15,590 nucleotides of DNA from an uncultured Chloroflexota bacterium (lineage in GTDB: Bacteria > Chloroflexota > Dehalococcoidia > UBA2247 > RBG-13-53-26): the NCBI GenBank assembly GCA_937860285.1, contig CALMBS010000465.1, forward strand, positions 1 to 15,590, given 5' to 3'. Below, piece by piece: positions 1 to 8,287 of the stretch. Every line of letters begins with the position of its first letter. The stretch's first letter is position 1. Position numbers and translations under genes: made by a program. Under the pieces are notes generated by a model, which was not told the DNA's origin, searched no databases, and saw only the letters and a program-made list of their open reading frames with translations.

Positions 1-531
1 TTGCCCCCGTTCGTCGTACGAGCCGACGCAGCCAACGTAGTAAAGGTAATCGTCACCCTTCTGGAAGTGCGCCAGCGGCAGTCCCTGCGCCCAGGCGCCC
101 CGCGTTTCCCTGGCCTCCCGGAACGCGTTTCCGTAGAGGTAAACGTTCTCCAGGAACTGGCCCACCTTCCCGGGCAGGCCCAGCTGCCTTTCAACCACGT
201 CCTCCCTGGCCTGTCTGAACATGTTCAGCAGGTCCTTCCGGAAGTCGAAGCGGCAGGCTTCGACGCAGTTCCCGCACATGGTGCATGAATAGAGTATCTC
301 GGAGAGGTGCTCCGTCCACTTGATGGTCCCGGTCACCAGGGCGGCCCTGATAAGCCAGTTCAGGCCGCCGGGGGAGTAGGTCTCCAGGCGGAAGCGGTGA
401 TAGATGGGGCAGTTGAAGCCCACCGAGGAGTAGTCGTACGTCAGCTTGCAGAACCCGCACCGGAAGCACCGGTGCACCAGGCTCTTGTAGTCTGCTTGCG
501 CCATCTGGGCCGACTCACTCATCTCACTCAT
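1..531 (-). CDS. Fe-S/CCG-domain electron-transfer protein (HdrD/GlcF-like), 3' end cut by window edge
   Basis: The first 177 residues of a (Fe-S)-binding protein are visible; the C-terminus lies beyond the left edge. Two ferredoxin-type cysteine sets are present: C22, C25, C28 followed by C41-P, and C83-x2-C86-x2-C89-x3-C93, as expected for two [4Fe-4S] clusters. A GCVGSYDERG segment at about 167-176 looks like the start of the first CCG domain, known from HdrB/HdrD, GlcF, GlpC and LutA. These proteins carry electrons between a flavoprotein and a quinone or another redox partner. The ATG at 529-531 lies one base after the TGA of the upstream FAD oxidase, so the two are almost certainly co-translated; a second in-frame ATG at 520-522 is possible. 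The pairing with a GlcD-type oxidase suggests a two-subunit dehydrogenase. Which HdrD-like subfamily it belongs to cannot be told without the C-terminus. Confidence 0.85.
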   Translation of the reverse strand, partial: MSEMSESAQMAQADYKSLVHRCFRCGFCKLTYDYSSVGFNCPIYHRFRLETYSPGGLNWLIRAALVTGTIKWTEHLSEILYSCTMCGNCVEACRFDFRKDLLNMFRQAREDVVERQLGLPGKVGQFLENVYLYGNAFREARETRGAWAQGLPLAHFQKGDDYLYYVGCVGSYDERGQ

Positions 532-532
532 C

Positions 533-1924
533 TCATTTGCCCCAGTTCCCCGGGTTCATGATGCGGTTGGGGTCCATGGCCCTCCATATCCTCTCCATGA
601 GGTCGTGGGTGCTCGGCTGCATCCTCTGCACGATCCGGGCCTGGGCCCCGGTCTCTGCCTTCCAGGGGATCCCCCCCATTTCCAGGACGGCTTCGTTCGT
701 CTCCCTCATGGCCCGTCTCACCCGTTCGACCGTCTCCTCCTCGGCCCGGTTGAAGGGGTAGACGAAACCGAACATGCAGCTGTGGCAGTAGCCCAGGATC
801 TGGACCCCGGGGAGGAAGGTCAGCCCCTGCCGGGAAGCGATCCGGGTCCCTGCCGCCCAGGCGTCGGGGATCTTGTCCACCGGGAGTATGGCCCCGCAGT
901 ACCGGTAGCCGCCGCCCTTCTGGAAGTCGGCCGCCAGCGCCGGGCTGACGTACGGCGGCTTCTCCACGAACCGGCTCCTGATCATGTCCGGCACCGGGTA
1001 GACGAACCGGACCTGGCGCTCACCGGCGCCGGAGGACTCGACCGCGATCCTCTGCAGCAGGGCCTTCTTGTAGGCGATCTCCTCGTCGAGGTCGCCGGTG
1101 ATGCTGGCATTGACATACTGCCGCGAGCGGCCGTCGGCCGATGCGATGCCAACGACGAATAGATTGTCCACCATGTCCGTGTGGGTAACCTGGTAGAGCA
1201 GCTCGGGCAGCATTCCCGCGTCCTTCACGGTGTAGCCTATGACGTCCAGAATACGCCTCTTGGGGAACAGCTTCAGGGACAGCCTGGTGATGATGCCTGT
1301 AGTGCCGTTCCACCCGCAGAAGAGCCCGGACAGGTCCGGCAACGGGCCCTTGCAGAATGGCCACGGCGAAACGCAGCCGGCCCCGATAGTGCAGGCTTCG
1401 CCAGTAGGCAGGACGACCTCCATCCCGTTGACGTGATGGGCATTGTTGCCGTACCGGAGAGACAGGTAGCCGTGTCCGCGTATCACCATGTTCCCGACCA
1501 CGGTAGCCATGGGCGGCGCTTCCGGCCGGGAATGCTCCAGGTCGGGGCAGTTCTTCTCCAGGTACGAGCCCAGACGGCCCTGGGTGACCCCGGCCTCGAT
1601 CACCACGTACCGGCGCGGCCGGTTCAGCTCCAGGATGCGGTCCATCCTCTTCATGTCCAGCACTATGCCGCCCCTGGCCGGCAGGCCGAGCCCGTTCAGG
1701 GTGAGGTTGGCGCCCATCGGGGTGATGGGCACGCGGTGCTGGTTGGCCAGCAGGACCACCCTTTGCACCTGCTCGACGGTGGCGGGCACTACGACGTAGT
1801 CCACCTGGCGCGGGCCTTCCGTTCCGGAGTCCACGGAGTAGATGAAGGTCTCCTCCGGCCGGTTGGAGGCGTAGTCCTCGCCGACGATGTCGACCAGGGA
1901 CCGGTGTACAACATCATCACTCAT
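533..1924 (-). CDS. FAD-linked oxidase, GlcD/VAO-type (PCMH fold)
   Basis: A 463-aa flavoprotein of the PCMH/VAO superfamily. The FAD-binding domain runs from about 44 to 220: VVVPATVEQVQRVV, then PITPMGANLTLNG near 67-78, GIVLDMKRMDRIL near 86-98, VIEAGVTQGRL near 108-118 and YGNNAHHVNGMEVVLPTGE near 158-176. The last block resembles the YGDHF..CGMEVVLP block of the 4-cresol dehydrogenase/vanillyl-alcohol oxidase branch. The C-terminus ends DPNRIMNPGNWGK, typical of FAD-linked oxidase C-terminal domains. The start is the ATG at 1922-1924, with a GGAG 11 bases upstream; an in-frame ATG 81 bases further out (2005) gives an Arg/Pro/Gly-rich extension that does not look conserved. The Fe-S/CCG gene follows one base after the stop. 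I infer oxidation of an alcohol or hydroxy acid, with electrons passed to that partner; the substrate is unknown. Confidence 0.85.
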   Translation of the reverse strand: MSDDVVHRSLVDIVGEDYASNRPEETFIYSVDSGTEGPRQVDYVVVPATVEQVQRVVLLANQHRVPITPMGANLTLNGLGLPARGGIVLDMKRMDRILELNRPRRYVVIEAGVTQGRLGSYLEKNCPDLEHSRPEAPPMATVVGNMVIRGHGYLSLRYGNNAHHVNGMEVVLPTGEACTIGAGCVSPWPFCKGPLPDLSGLFCGWNGTTGIITRLSLKLFPKRRILDVIGYTVKDAGMLPELLYQVTHTDMVDNLFVVGIASADGRSRQYVNASITGDLDEEIAYKKALLQRIAVESSGAGERQVRFVYPVPDMIRSRFVEKPPYVSPALAADFQKGGGYRYCGAILPVDKIPDAWAAGTRIASRQGLTFLPGVQILGYCHSCMFGFVYPFNRAEEETVERVRRAMRETNEAVLEMGGIPWKAETGAQARIVQRMQPSTHDLMERIWRAMDPNRIMNPGNWGK

Positions 1925-2014
1925 GGCGAATGTGGCTCCTCTCCGGCACCCTCGAGGGCCGCACGGCTGCCCCGGCAGGCGCACTGGTTGCGAGACTGGA
2001 CTCAAAGGCGGCGC

Positions 2015-3997
2015 TCAGATGCGGCTCCCCACGTCATAGCCGTCGGCGATGGCTGCCAGGATGGTTGCGCGGTCCTCCCCGGCGACTCGCCTGGCGTCTC
2101 CTACACAGTGTACTTCCATGCCCATGCCCTCCGCTATCCCGGCCAGCTGCGCATCGGGAACCCGGTGGCTGGCCAGCACCACCGTGTCGACGGCTACCCG
2201 GGTCTCCCTCCCATTCCGGTCCACTATCCGCACCTCGTCGAACGGAAGTATCCTGACCTGCCGCACGCCGCGGTAGATCGCCAGGTCCTTCTCCTGGACC
2301 ACCCTTTGCAGGAGGTAGAGCCTGTCGGCCGTGGCCATCTTCATGGCCAGGTAACGCTCCTGAGCGGCGACACTGACCGTGGCGCCGCTCTCGGACAGGT
2401 GGTCTGCCACCTGGAGGCCGATCTGATCGCTGCCCACCACCAGGACATGCCCACCGGCCGGCCTCTGTTCCTCCAGAAGCTCATCTACCGTGATGACCTG
2501 GATGCTGTTGATATTCTCCAGGCCGGCCACGAAGCCGAGAGGCACTTCAGGCAGGGACCCTGTGGCTGCCACCAGCACGTCGGGCCGGATCCGGGCCAGC
2601 AGGCGCTCATCGACCGGCGTGTTGAGCCGGATCTCCACCCCCAGCTGGTGGAGCTGCCTCTCATACCAGGGGATGATGTCCGCGATCTCGCGCCTCTTCG
2701 GCATTATGCCGGCCCATCTCAGCTGGCCGCCTACCCTGCCCCTGCTCTCGCACAGAATCACGTTGTGCCCGGCGAAGGCCGCCCGTCGCGCGGCTTCCAG
2801 CCCCGCACAGCCCGCCCCGGCTACCAGGACTCTCCTGGGGCTGCCGGCTTTCTCACCCTGGACCTCTGCCACGGCATGCTCCCGGCCTGCCCTGGGATTG
2901 ACCGTGCAGCTCACCTCCCCGCCCGGCCGGTCGAAGGCGCCGATACAGCCCTTGCACTCGGCTATGCAGGGCCTGATTTCCGCCAGCTGGCCTCGCCTGG
3001 CCTTGTCGATGAAGGTGGGGTCCGCTATGTGGGCCCGGCCCATGGCCACCAGGTCTGCTTTGCCGAGCCGCACTATGTCGTCGGCCATCGCAGGATCCTT
3101 GATTCGCACCACGGCCATGACCGGGAGGGAGGTATGCCTCTTGACCTCCTCGGCCAGGCAAAGATAGGCCCCCTGCTCCTCGTACATCGAAGGGACGAAC
3201 CATCGCCGGCCGCCGACCACGCCGCCGGCTATATGCAGGCAGCTGACCCCCGCAGCCTCCAGGATGGGGGCCAGCCGGCAGGCGTCAGGCAGCGTCCATC
3301 CAGCCTCGGGCAGGAAGTCATCCCCGTTCACCTTGACTCCTACCGGGACCAGGCTGCCTGCCGCTTCGCGCACCTCTCGTACCGCCTGGAGCAGAAACCT
3401 GGCCCTGTTCTCCAGTGTGCCACCATATTCGTCGGTCCTCCTGTTGTAGTAGGGGATGAGGAACTGGCTCAGGAGGTAGTCGAAGGCGGCGTTGATCTCC
3501 ACGTAGTCGAAGCCGGCCCTGACACACAACCCGGCCGCCACCCCGAAACCGCGGGCGATCTCGCCTATCTCCTCCCCGGTCATGCCCCTCGAGGCCGCAT
3601 GGCGGCCCGCCGCCATCGGCGGGACATGTGATGGGCCCACCATCATTCCGGAGCTGTCCATCCCGCCGGGCTGTGTCAGCTGAAGGCCGATCTTCACGCC
3701 ATGCCGGTGCACGGCATCCGCCAGCTCCCGCAGGCCGGGGAGGACCCTATCGCTCCAGAGGAACATCCTCCGCGGGCCGGGCGCGCCCCGCCCCGCCGGG
3801 TGCACCATGGTGCTGGAAGCGATGATCATGCCCGGGCGCCCCTTTGCCCTCTCGGCATAGAAGGCGGTAAGCCGCCGCGTCAGGCAGCCTTCGTCGTCGA
3901 CGCCGAAGCCCAAGGTCATTCCCGGCATGACGGCCCGGTTCTCGAGCTCGAGCGCGCCTATCTTGACCGGGCTGAAGAGGTGCCTCAAGCCTGCCAT
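2015..3997 (-). CDS. Old Yellow Enzyme-family Fe-S flavoprotein (2,4-dienoyl-CoA reductase/BaiCD-BaiH-like)
   Basis: A 660-aa protein, the usual size for the NADH:flavin oxidoreductase/FadH family. An FMN-binding TIM barrel occupies about 1-340 (HLFSPVKIGALELENR at 6-21; RRTDEYGGTLENR at 186-198). Four cysteines follow, C344-x3-C348-x2-C351-x12-C364, matching the position of the family [4Fe-4S] site. The C-terminal half is a FAD/NAD(P)H module with GAGCAGLEAA at 394-403. Family members reduce C=C bonds conjugated to a carbonyl, such as dienoyl-CoAs or bile-acid enones. Oddities: the usual EIHGAHGYL loop reads EINAAFDYL (167-175), keeping the Tyr (174) but no His pair; FadH also lacks that His pair. 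The second nucleotide motif reads GSDQIG (522-527) instead of GGGxxG. The start is the ATG at 3995-3997 with AGGAGG only three bases upstream; a start at 4270 would add 91 low-complexity residues. Confidence 0.88.
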   Translation of the reverse strand: MAGLRHLFSPVKIGALELENRAVMPGMTLGFGVDDEGCLTRRLTAFYAERAKGRPGMIIASSTMVHPAGRGAPGPRRMFLWSDRVLPGLRELADAVHRHGVKIGLQLTQPGGMDSSGMMVGPSHVPPMAAGRHAASRGMTGEEIGEIARGFGVAAGLCVRAGFDYVEINAAFDYLLSQFLIPYYNRRTDEYGGTLENRARFLLQAVREVREAAGSLVPVGVKVNGDDFLPEAGWTLPDACRLAPILEAAGVSCLHIAGGVVGGRRWFVPSMYEEQGAYLCLAEEVKRHTSLPVMAVVRIKDPAMADDIVRLGKADLVAMGRAHIADPTFIDKARRGQLAEIRPCIAECKGCIGAFDRPGGEVSCTVNPRAGREHAVAEVQGEKAGSPRRVLVAGAGCAGLEAARRAAFAGHNVILCESRGRVGGQLRWAGIMPKRREIADIIPWYERQLHQLGVEIRLNTPVDERLLARIRPDVLVAATGSLPEVPLGFVAGLENINSIQVITVDELLEEQRPAGGHVLVVGSDQIGLQVADHLSESGATVSVAAQERYLAMKMATADRLYLLQRVVQEKDLAIYRGVRQVRILPFDEVRIVDRNGRETRVAVDTVVLASHRVPDAQLAGIAEGMGMEVHCVGDARRVAGEDRATILAAIADGYDVGSRI

Positions 3998-4071
3998 TTG
4001 CCTCCTGTCGGTCCGGTTGCGGTGCCCGTCCTCCGGCAATGGTACCACGCTCTCGAGCCGAAGTGGACCGG

Positions 4072-5475
4072 CTAGCCGGCGGGACTGGCCGGCCCGGCGC
4101 CCTGGCCGCCCAGCCTTTCCAGGAGGCGCGGGGCGAACCACTTGGTGAGGGTCACCAGTGTCAGGACCGGCGGCCGGGAAGGCGCTCCCGGGAGTGAGCT
4201 GATATCGCAGACGAAGCAGTTCTTGATAGGTGTCTCCAGGTTTCTGTTGACCACCACCCCCATGGGGCACGTCCCGCCGGGATGGCCGAAGCTCATACCG
4301 CCCTTGACGTGGCTGAACCCGGCATGCTTGATGGTCCGGCGGTCGCAGCCCATGGCCAGCAGTATCTTCTCGTTGACGAAGCGGCAGTGGTTCATCTTGT
4401 CTTCATCCGCCAGGGTCAGGGTCTTGGAGACACGGCCGGTGTAGGTGACTCGCCCCACCCCTTCGTCGTGGATCTTGTTCATGATGCTCACCATGCGGGG
4501 ATACGCCTTGTAGACCTTCCAGAAGCCGCCCAGCCCGGACCCCATCACCTGGTACGCGGACCAGAAGAAGCGCGACCAGGTGATATTGGTGGAGTACATG
4601 CATCCGTTCTTGTCATCCATGAAGGCTATGGAAGTCCCATGCTCATAGAAATGGCTCTTCAGGTCACCCGCGGGCAGGAGGCCGGTGGACCCGAAGCTGG
4701 GGTCGCCGAACAGCCTCAGCCCGGCGCCCCTGATCCCCGACCTCGTCAGGATGCCGGCTGATCCTATGCCCCCCGCGGTGCTGACCACCGCCTGACCGCG
4801 AATCTCGTAGTAGTGGCCATCCCTGACGTCCCGGGCGATGACCCCGGCGGCTGCCCCATTCTCGATGATGACGCTCCTGACGTCGGTGTAGGTCTGCAGC
4901 CTGGCCCCGTGCTCCGCGGCCTCCTGGGCGGCGTAGTACCCCATCCACTTGGCGCCCCTCTTGCAGCCGAACGAGGCCGTCTGGCAGCCATACTCGCACT
5001 TGTCGAAGTTGATGTGCCTGTAGGCGACCTGGAAGGGGAGGCCGATGGAGTTGGCCACCTCCAGCAGGCGCCTGGTGGTGGGGCCGAGGAACTCGTCAGG
5101 TGTTTTGGAGACCCAGGTCTCCTTCTTCGCCTCCTCCAGGTGCGGCCTGAGGTCTATGCCGACCTCGTCGAAGGGCTCAAGCTGCGGCATGCCCGTGATG
5201 CCGGCGTAGAGGTATGACCCTCCGCCAACGCCTGTGCCCAGCACCACGCCGTGGCCCTCCAGCGTTTGCTGCCATATGTTGGGGAACCTGGCCCTTATCA
5301 TGTGCTCCCCGTTGAGCATCCCCATCATGGTGCCGATGCCTTTGAGGCTGTTGCCGCCCTTCTCGATGAGGATCACCTTCTTGCCTGCCTTTGCCAGGTC
5401 CTTGGCCAGAACGCAGCCGCACGGGCCGGCTCCGGCTATGATCACATCGAATCCCTCGAGTCTCTTGACTGCCAT
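4072..5475 (-). CDS. GMC-type FAD-dependent oxidoreductase
   Basis: A 467-aa flavoprotein. The N-terminal Rossmann motif is FDVIIAGAGPCG (9-20), followed by IEKG (37-40), and the GMC_N signature region is GTGVGGGSYLYAG (80-92). The C-terminal GMC domain has FGHPGGTCPMG (397-406; candidate catalytic His398) and LPGAPSRPPVLTL (428-440). GMC enzymes (cholesterol oxidase, choline and glucose dehydrogenases) oxidise alcohols with a His-His or His-Asn pair; here the second position reads Pro (435/436), so the chemistry may differ. C160-x3-C164-x6-C171 (CEYGCQTASFGCKRGAKW) sits where some GMC relatives carry a ferredoxin-like CxxCxxCxxxC; one Cys is missing. The ATG at 5473-5475 has GGAGG about 7 bases upstream. 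The gene lies 74 bp before the OYE-type reductase in the same operon. It could oxidise a hydroxy group to a ketone, or bind flavin and act as a reductase; the substrate is unknown. Confidence 0.82.
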   Translation of the reverse strand: MAVKRLEGFDVIIAGAGPCGCVLAKDLAKAGKKVILIEKGGNSLKGIGTMMGMLNGEHMIRARFPNIWQQTLEGHGVVLGTGVGGGSYLYAGITGMPQLEPFDEVGIDLRPHLEEAKKETWVSKTPDEFLGPTTRRLLEVANSIGLPFQVAYRHINFDKCEYGCQTASFGCKRGAKWMGYYAAQEAAEHGARLQTYTDVRSVIIENGAAAGVIARDVRDGHYYEIRGQAVVSTAGGIGSAGILTRSGIRGAGLRLFGDPSFGSTGLLPAGDLKSHFYEHGTSIAFMDDKNGCMYSTNITWSRFFWSAYQVMGSGLGGFWKVYKAYPRMVSIMNKIHDEGVGRVTYTGRVSKTLTLADEDKMNHCRFVNEKILLAMGCDRRTIKHAGFSHVKGGMSFGHPGGTCPMGVVVNRNLETPIKNCFVCDISSLPGAPSRPPVLTLVTLTKWFAPRLLERLGGQGAGPASPAG

Positions 5476-5512
5476 CAGCCGCCTCCATTTCGCTTCTCTA
5501 TCTTCCTGCCCG

Positions 5513-5548
5513 GCTTCGGAGGGGTGTGGCGTTCACAGCCACCGAAGC
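5513..5548 (-). other. Possible RNA hairpin in the 139-bp gap between the CoA-transferase and GMC genes
   Basis: Read on the transcribed strand, GCTTCGG and CCGAAGC form the outer stem and TGGC/GCCA the inner stem, with a seven-base loop and a seven-base bulge on one side. No U-run follows, so it does not look like a normal intrinsic terminator. It could be an mRNA processing or stability element, or chance in GC-rich DNA. The rest of the gap (5476-5614) shows only the ribosome-binding site of the GMC gene. Confidence 0.25.
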
Positions 5549-5614
5549 GTTGTTGGTGCCACAACCGCTCTCCGCAGCAGGGTCGCTCTGGCCATCATGC
5601 GTGGTCGCCTGTCT

Positions 5615-6868
5615 TCACCCTTTGCCGCCGGAGAAGGCTTCCTCTCCGTCCACTTCCGTGGTGATAGTCCTGTCTATCACCATCTCGGCGATTTCGTCGT
5701 CCGACATGCCCAGCAGCTCCTTGTAGACATACAGGTTGTGCTCGCCCAGACAGGGTGCCGGCCTCTTCATCTCAAACGGGGTCTTCGACAGCCGGTAGGC
5801 GGGAGCATGGTATGAATGAGGGCCGATCTCGGGATGATGGAGCACCTGGTAGTGCCCCCGGTGCTTGAGCTGTGGGTCGTCCAATACCTCCTGGCCTCTC
5901 TGCACCGCCCCCGCCGGCACCCCCGCGCCCTGCAGTCTCTCCATGACCTCCTCCGCCGCAAGGTCCTTCGTCCAATCGGCGATCAGCCCGTCCAGCTCGC
6001 CCTCGTTGTCCTTCCGGTTGGCGATCGTGACGAACCGCGGGTCCTGATCCCATTCCGGATGGCCCGTGACCCTGCAGAGCTGAGTCCATTCCTCTTCGGT
6101 GGTCGTGGCGATGGCCACGTGCCGGCCTCCAGAACAGGGGTAGACACCGTGGGGGCACATGTAGCGGTCGCGGTTCCCCATGCGGCTGATCACGTTACCG
6201 TTGACCATGCAGTCCATGAGGTGAGGAGCCATGGCGTGCAAGCCAGCCTCGTACTGCGACTGGTCTATGTACATCCCTTTGCCCGTCCGGCGTCTCCGCG
6301 CCAGAGCGCCTATGATGGCCACCAGTGCGTACCAGGGGGCTATGTAGTCGCTGTACGGCGTGAGGGGAAGGGTTGGATCGCTGTCAGGCCAGCCGGTGGT
6401 GTGGCAAATGCCGAGCAGGCCATTGGTCTGGAAGCCAACGCCCATGTAGCCGTTATGCGGCCCTGTCTGACCCATCTGCGTGGTGCTGCAGTATATGAGC
6501 GCCGGATTCACCTTGCGGCAGCTCTCGTAGTCCAGGCCCAGACCCGCCATCGCCCCTGGCATCATGCTCTCGGTCAGCACGTCGGCCCAGGCGACCAGTT
6601 TCCCGGCCACCTGCTTCCCCCTCTCAGTCCTCAAGTCCAGGCTGACGCCGTATTTGCCGGCATTGAAGGACGCGAAGTAGGCGCTGCGGTTCCATCCGCT
6701 CTTTCCATCTTTGAAAGGGAAGGCCTGCCTGGTGATGTCCGGACGCCGGTGGCTTTCCACGCGGACCACGGTAGCCCCGTGGTCCGCCAGCTCGCGGCCG
6801 ATCTGCGGCCCGGCGGCTACCCAGCTGAAGTCGGCGACCTTCACACCTTCGAACACTTGCTTCGCCAT
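5615..6868 (-). CDS. CaiB/BaiF-type (family III) CoA-transferase with catalytic Asp
   Basis: A 417-aa protein, normal length for family III CoA-transferases. These move CoA between an acyl-CoA and a free acid through an aspartyl-CoA anhydride. The N-terminus FEGVKVADFSWVAAGPQIGRELADHGATVVRVES (about 6-39) is the standard CoA-transferase start. CSTTQMGQTGPHNGYMGVG (about 127-145) is the family STTGFGQTGP-like block. The candidate nucleophile is D174 in TPYSDYIAPWYA, aligned by eye with Asp169 of formyl-CoA transferase. The C-terminus LGEHNLYVYKELLGMSDDEI is the usual LGEHNxEVL-like end. The ATG at 6866-6868 has an excellent GAGGAGGT six bases upstream. It lies 36 bp after a second CoA-transferase that seems to lack the Asp, so the two may form a heteromer like BbsEF of toluene degradation. 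That pairing is inference. Confidence 0.9.
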   Translation of the reverse strand: MAKQVFEGVKVADFSWVAAGPQIGRELADHGATVVRVESHRRPDITRQAFPFKDGKSGWNRSAYFASFNAGKYGVSLDLRTERGKQVAGKLVAWADVLTESMMPGAMAGLGLDYESCRKVNPALIYCSTTQMGQTGPHNGYMGVGFQTNGLLGICHTTGWPDSDPTLPLTPYSDYIAPWYALVAIIGALARRRRTGKGMYIDQSQYEAGLHAMAPHLMDCMVNGNVISRMGNRDRYMCPHGVYPCSGGRHVAIATTTEEEWTQLCRVTGHPEWDQDPRFVTIANRKDNEGELDGLIADWTKDLAAEEVMERLQGAGVPAGAVQRGQEVLDDPQLKHRGHYQVLHHPEIGPHSYHAPAYRLSKTPFEMKRPAPCLGEHNLYVYKELLGMSDDEIAEMVIDRTITTEVDGEEAFSGGKG

Positions 6869-6904
6869 GTATCTACCTCCTCACGAAGTCTGTTGCCGAC
6901 AATA

Positions 6905-8179
6905 TCAGATGACGTTCCGCGCCTTGAAGACGGCCAGCTGCTCTGGGGAGAAACCCAGCTCCTTCTCGTAGATATCCCGGTTGTGCTCCCCCACCAGAGG
7001 CGCCCGGGACTGGATTTGCCAGTCCACTCTGGTCATGGTGAGCGGCGCGCCAGGATAGAGCAGTTCCTGGCCCAATTCAGGGTGGGCCACTTTCTGCCAG
7101 AACCCCTTGGCTTCCAGATGCGGGTCCCGGCTAATGTCGGCGGTCGTGTTGCAGGGCGCCAGCATGACCCCCCTTTTCAGGGCCCCTTCGAAGAGCTCGG
7201 CCTTGGTCTTGGTCATCAGGAAAGGCAGTATCGCGTTCAGCACCTTGTCCACCGTCTCCTGGCTGATCTTCGTCATGTCCCAAACGGCGGAAGAGAAATC
7301 GAAGTCCTTCAACTCCTGCGCCATTCCCTCTTCGTTGGCCCACTGCACCAGGGCCCTGGTTGATGAGGTGAACCCCGCGTTTCCCCCGGCCCATGCCACC
7401 ACGACATGGCCATCTTTGCAGGGCAGGAGGAAGCGCAGGAAGACTATGCCGGCGGGCTCAGGTCTCGGAACGATGAACAGGTTCCCGGTGCCCATCATGT
7501 TCATCTTCATAAGCTCGTACACCTCGACGGCAATGCCCATGCTGAGCAGGACCGCCTCCTGGATTGAGACGTCAACGTGTTGCCCCTCGCCGGTGAGAAC
7601 GCGGTGATAGTGGGCCACCATCGACCCCACGGCGGCGTGCATGCCTGCCTGAACATAGGACTGGGGGACGCAGCTCATGCGCACCGGCGGTCGGTTGAAC
7701 TCACCCATGACGCTCACCGGTCCCCCCATCGCCATGGCCACCAGGTCGGTGGCTTTGTAGTGACTGTACGGGCCGGTCTGGCCGAAGGGGGTGATGGAGG
7801 TGAGAATGAGGTCCGGCTTGATCTTCTCCATCTCCGCGTACCCCAGCCCCAGGCTGTCCAGGTACCCCGGCTCGTAGGACTCCACCACGAAATCCGCTGT
7901 CTTGATCAACCTCCGGAGTATCTCCCGGCCGTCCGCCGTATCCAGGTTCAGGGTGATGCCCCGCTTGCTGGTATTGAACGCAAACCAGGACAGGCTTTTC
8001 TGAGGATCCGGATCGTTCTGGTAGAAGGGGCCGGTACGGCGGGCGGAGCTGCCTCCGGGCGGCTCAACCTTGATCACTTCGGCGCCGAAGTCGCCCAGGA
8101 TCTTTCCGCACATGTCCCCCTTCTCGTCGGTCAGGTCGAGGATTCTGAAACCGCTCAGCAAACGCGCTTGATCATTCAA
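6905..8179 (-). CDS. CaiB/BaiF-type CoA-transferase family protein lacking an obvious catalytic Asp; TTG start
   Basis: A 424-aa family III CoA-transferase homologue, first gene of the minus-strand operon. It has the family start LLSGFRILDLTDEKGDMCGKILGDFGAEVIKVEPPGG (about 7-43), SITPFGQTGPYSHY (about 128-141) and the C-terminal LVGEHNRDIYEKELGFSPEQ. At the place of the Asp nucleophile (D-x-x-x-G in relatives) it reads CVPQSYVQAGMHAAVG: S174 and Y175, no Asp. It may be a non-catalytic partner, use another residue, or belong to a divergent subfamily. The start chosen is TTG at 8177-8179, because GGGAGGT lies six bases upstream and the conserved domain begins right after; a start at 8302 would add 41 non-conserved residues and run through the AT-rich control region. 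Control is probably by the divergent MarR regulator. Confidence 0.87.
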   Translation of the reverse strand: MNDQARLLSGFRILDLTDEKGDMCGKILGDFGAEVIKVEPPGGSSARRTGPFYQNDPDPQKSLSWFAFNTSKRGITLNLDTADGREILRRLIKTADFVVESYEPGYLDSLGLGYAEMEKIKPDLILTSITPFGQTGPYSHYKATDLVAMAMGGPVSVMGEFNRPPVRMSCVPQSYVQAGMHAAVGSMVAHYHRVLTGEGQHVDVSIQEAVLLSMGIAVEVYELMKMNMMGTGNLFIVPRPEPAGIVFLRFLLPCKDGHVVVAWAGGNAGFTSSTRALVQWANEEGMAQELKDFDFSSAVWDMTKISQETVDKVLNAILPFLMTKTKAELFEGALKRGVMLAPCNTTADISRDPHLEAKGFWQKVAHPELGQELLYPGAPLTMTRVDWQIQSRAPLVGEHNRDIYEKELGFSPEQLAVFKARNVI

Positions 8180-8287
8180 GAAGGCACCTCCCGCATGCTG
8201 CTCATTTCCCGGCCAACCCGGGCGAGGGAACCGGCGCTTGAGCTGTGCTCCTGGCCGCCACCATGCTTTCCCGGGCATGAATAGGAC

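Noticed and set aside
1181..3631. An 816-codon open frame on the plus strand, and many similar plus-strand frames up to 515 codons
   Set aside because: They lie opposite genes with clear family motifs, encode Pro/Gly/His-rich sequence with no recognisable domain, and are expected by chance in GC-rich DNA.
3998..4270. Extending the OYE-type reductase to an ATG at 4270
   Set aside because: The extra 91 residues are low-complexity, run over the end of the GMC gene, and the family N-terminus begins at 3997.
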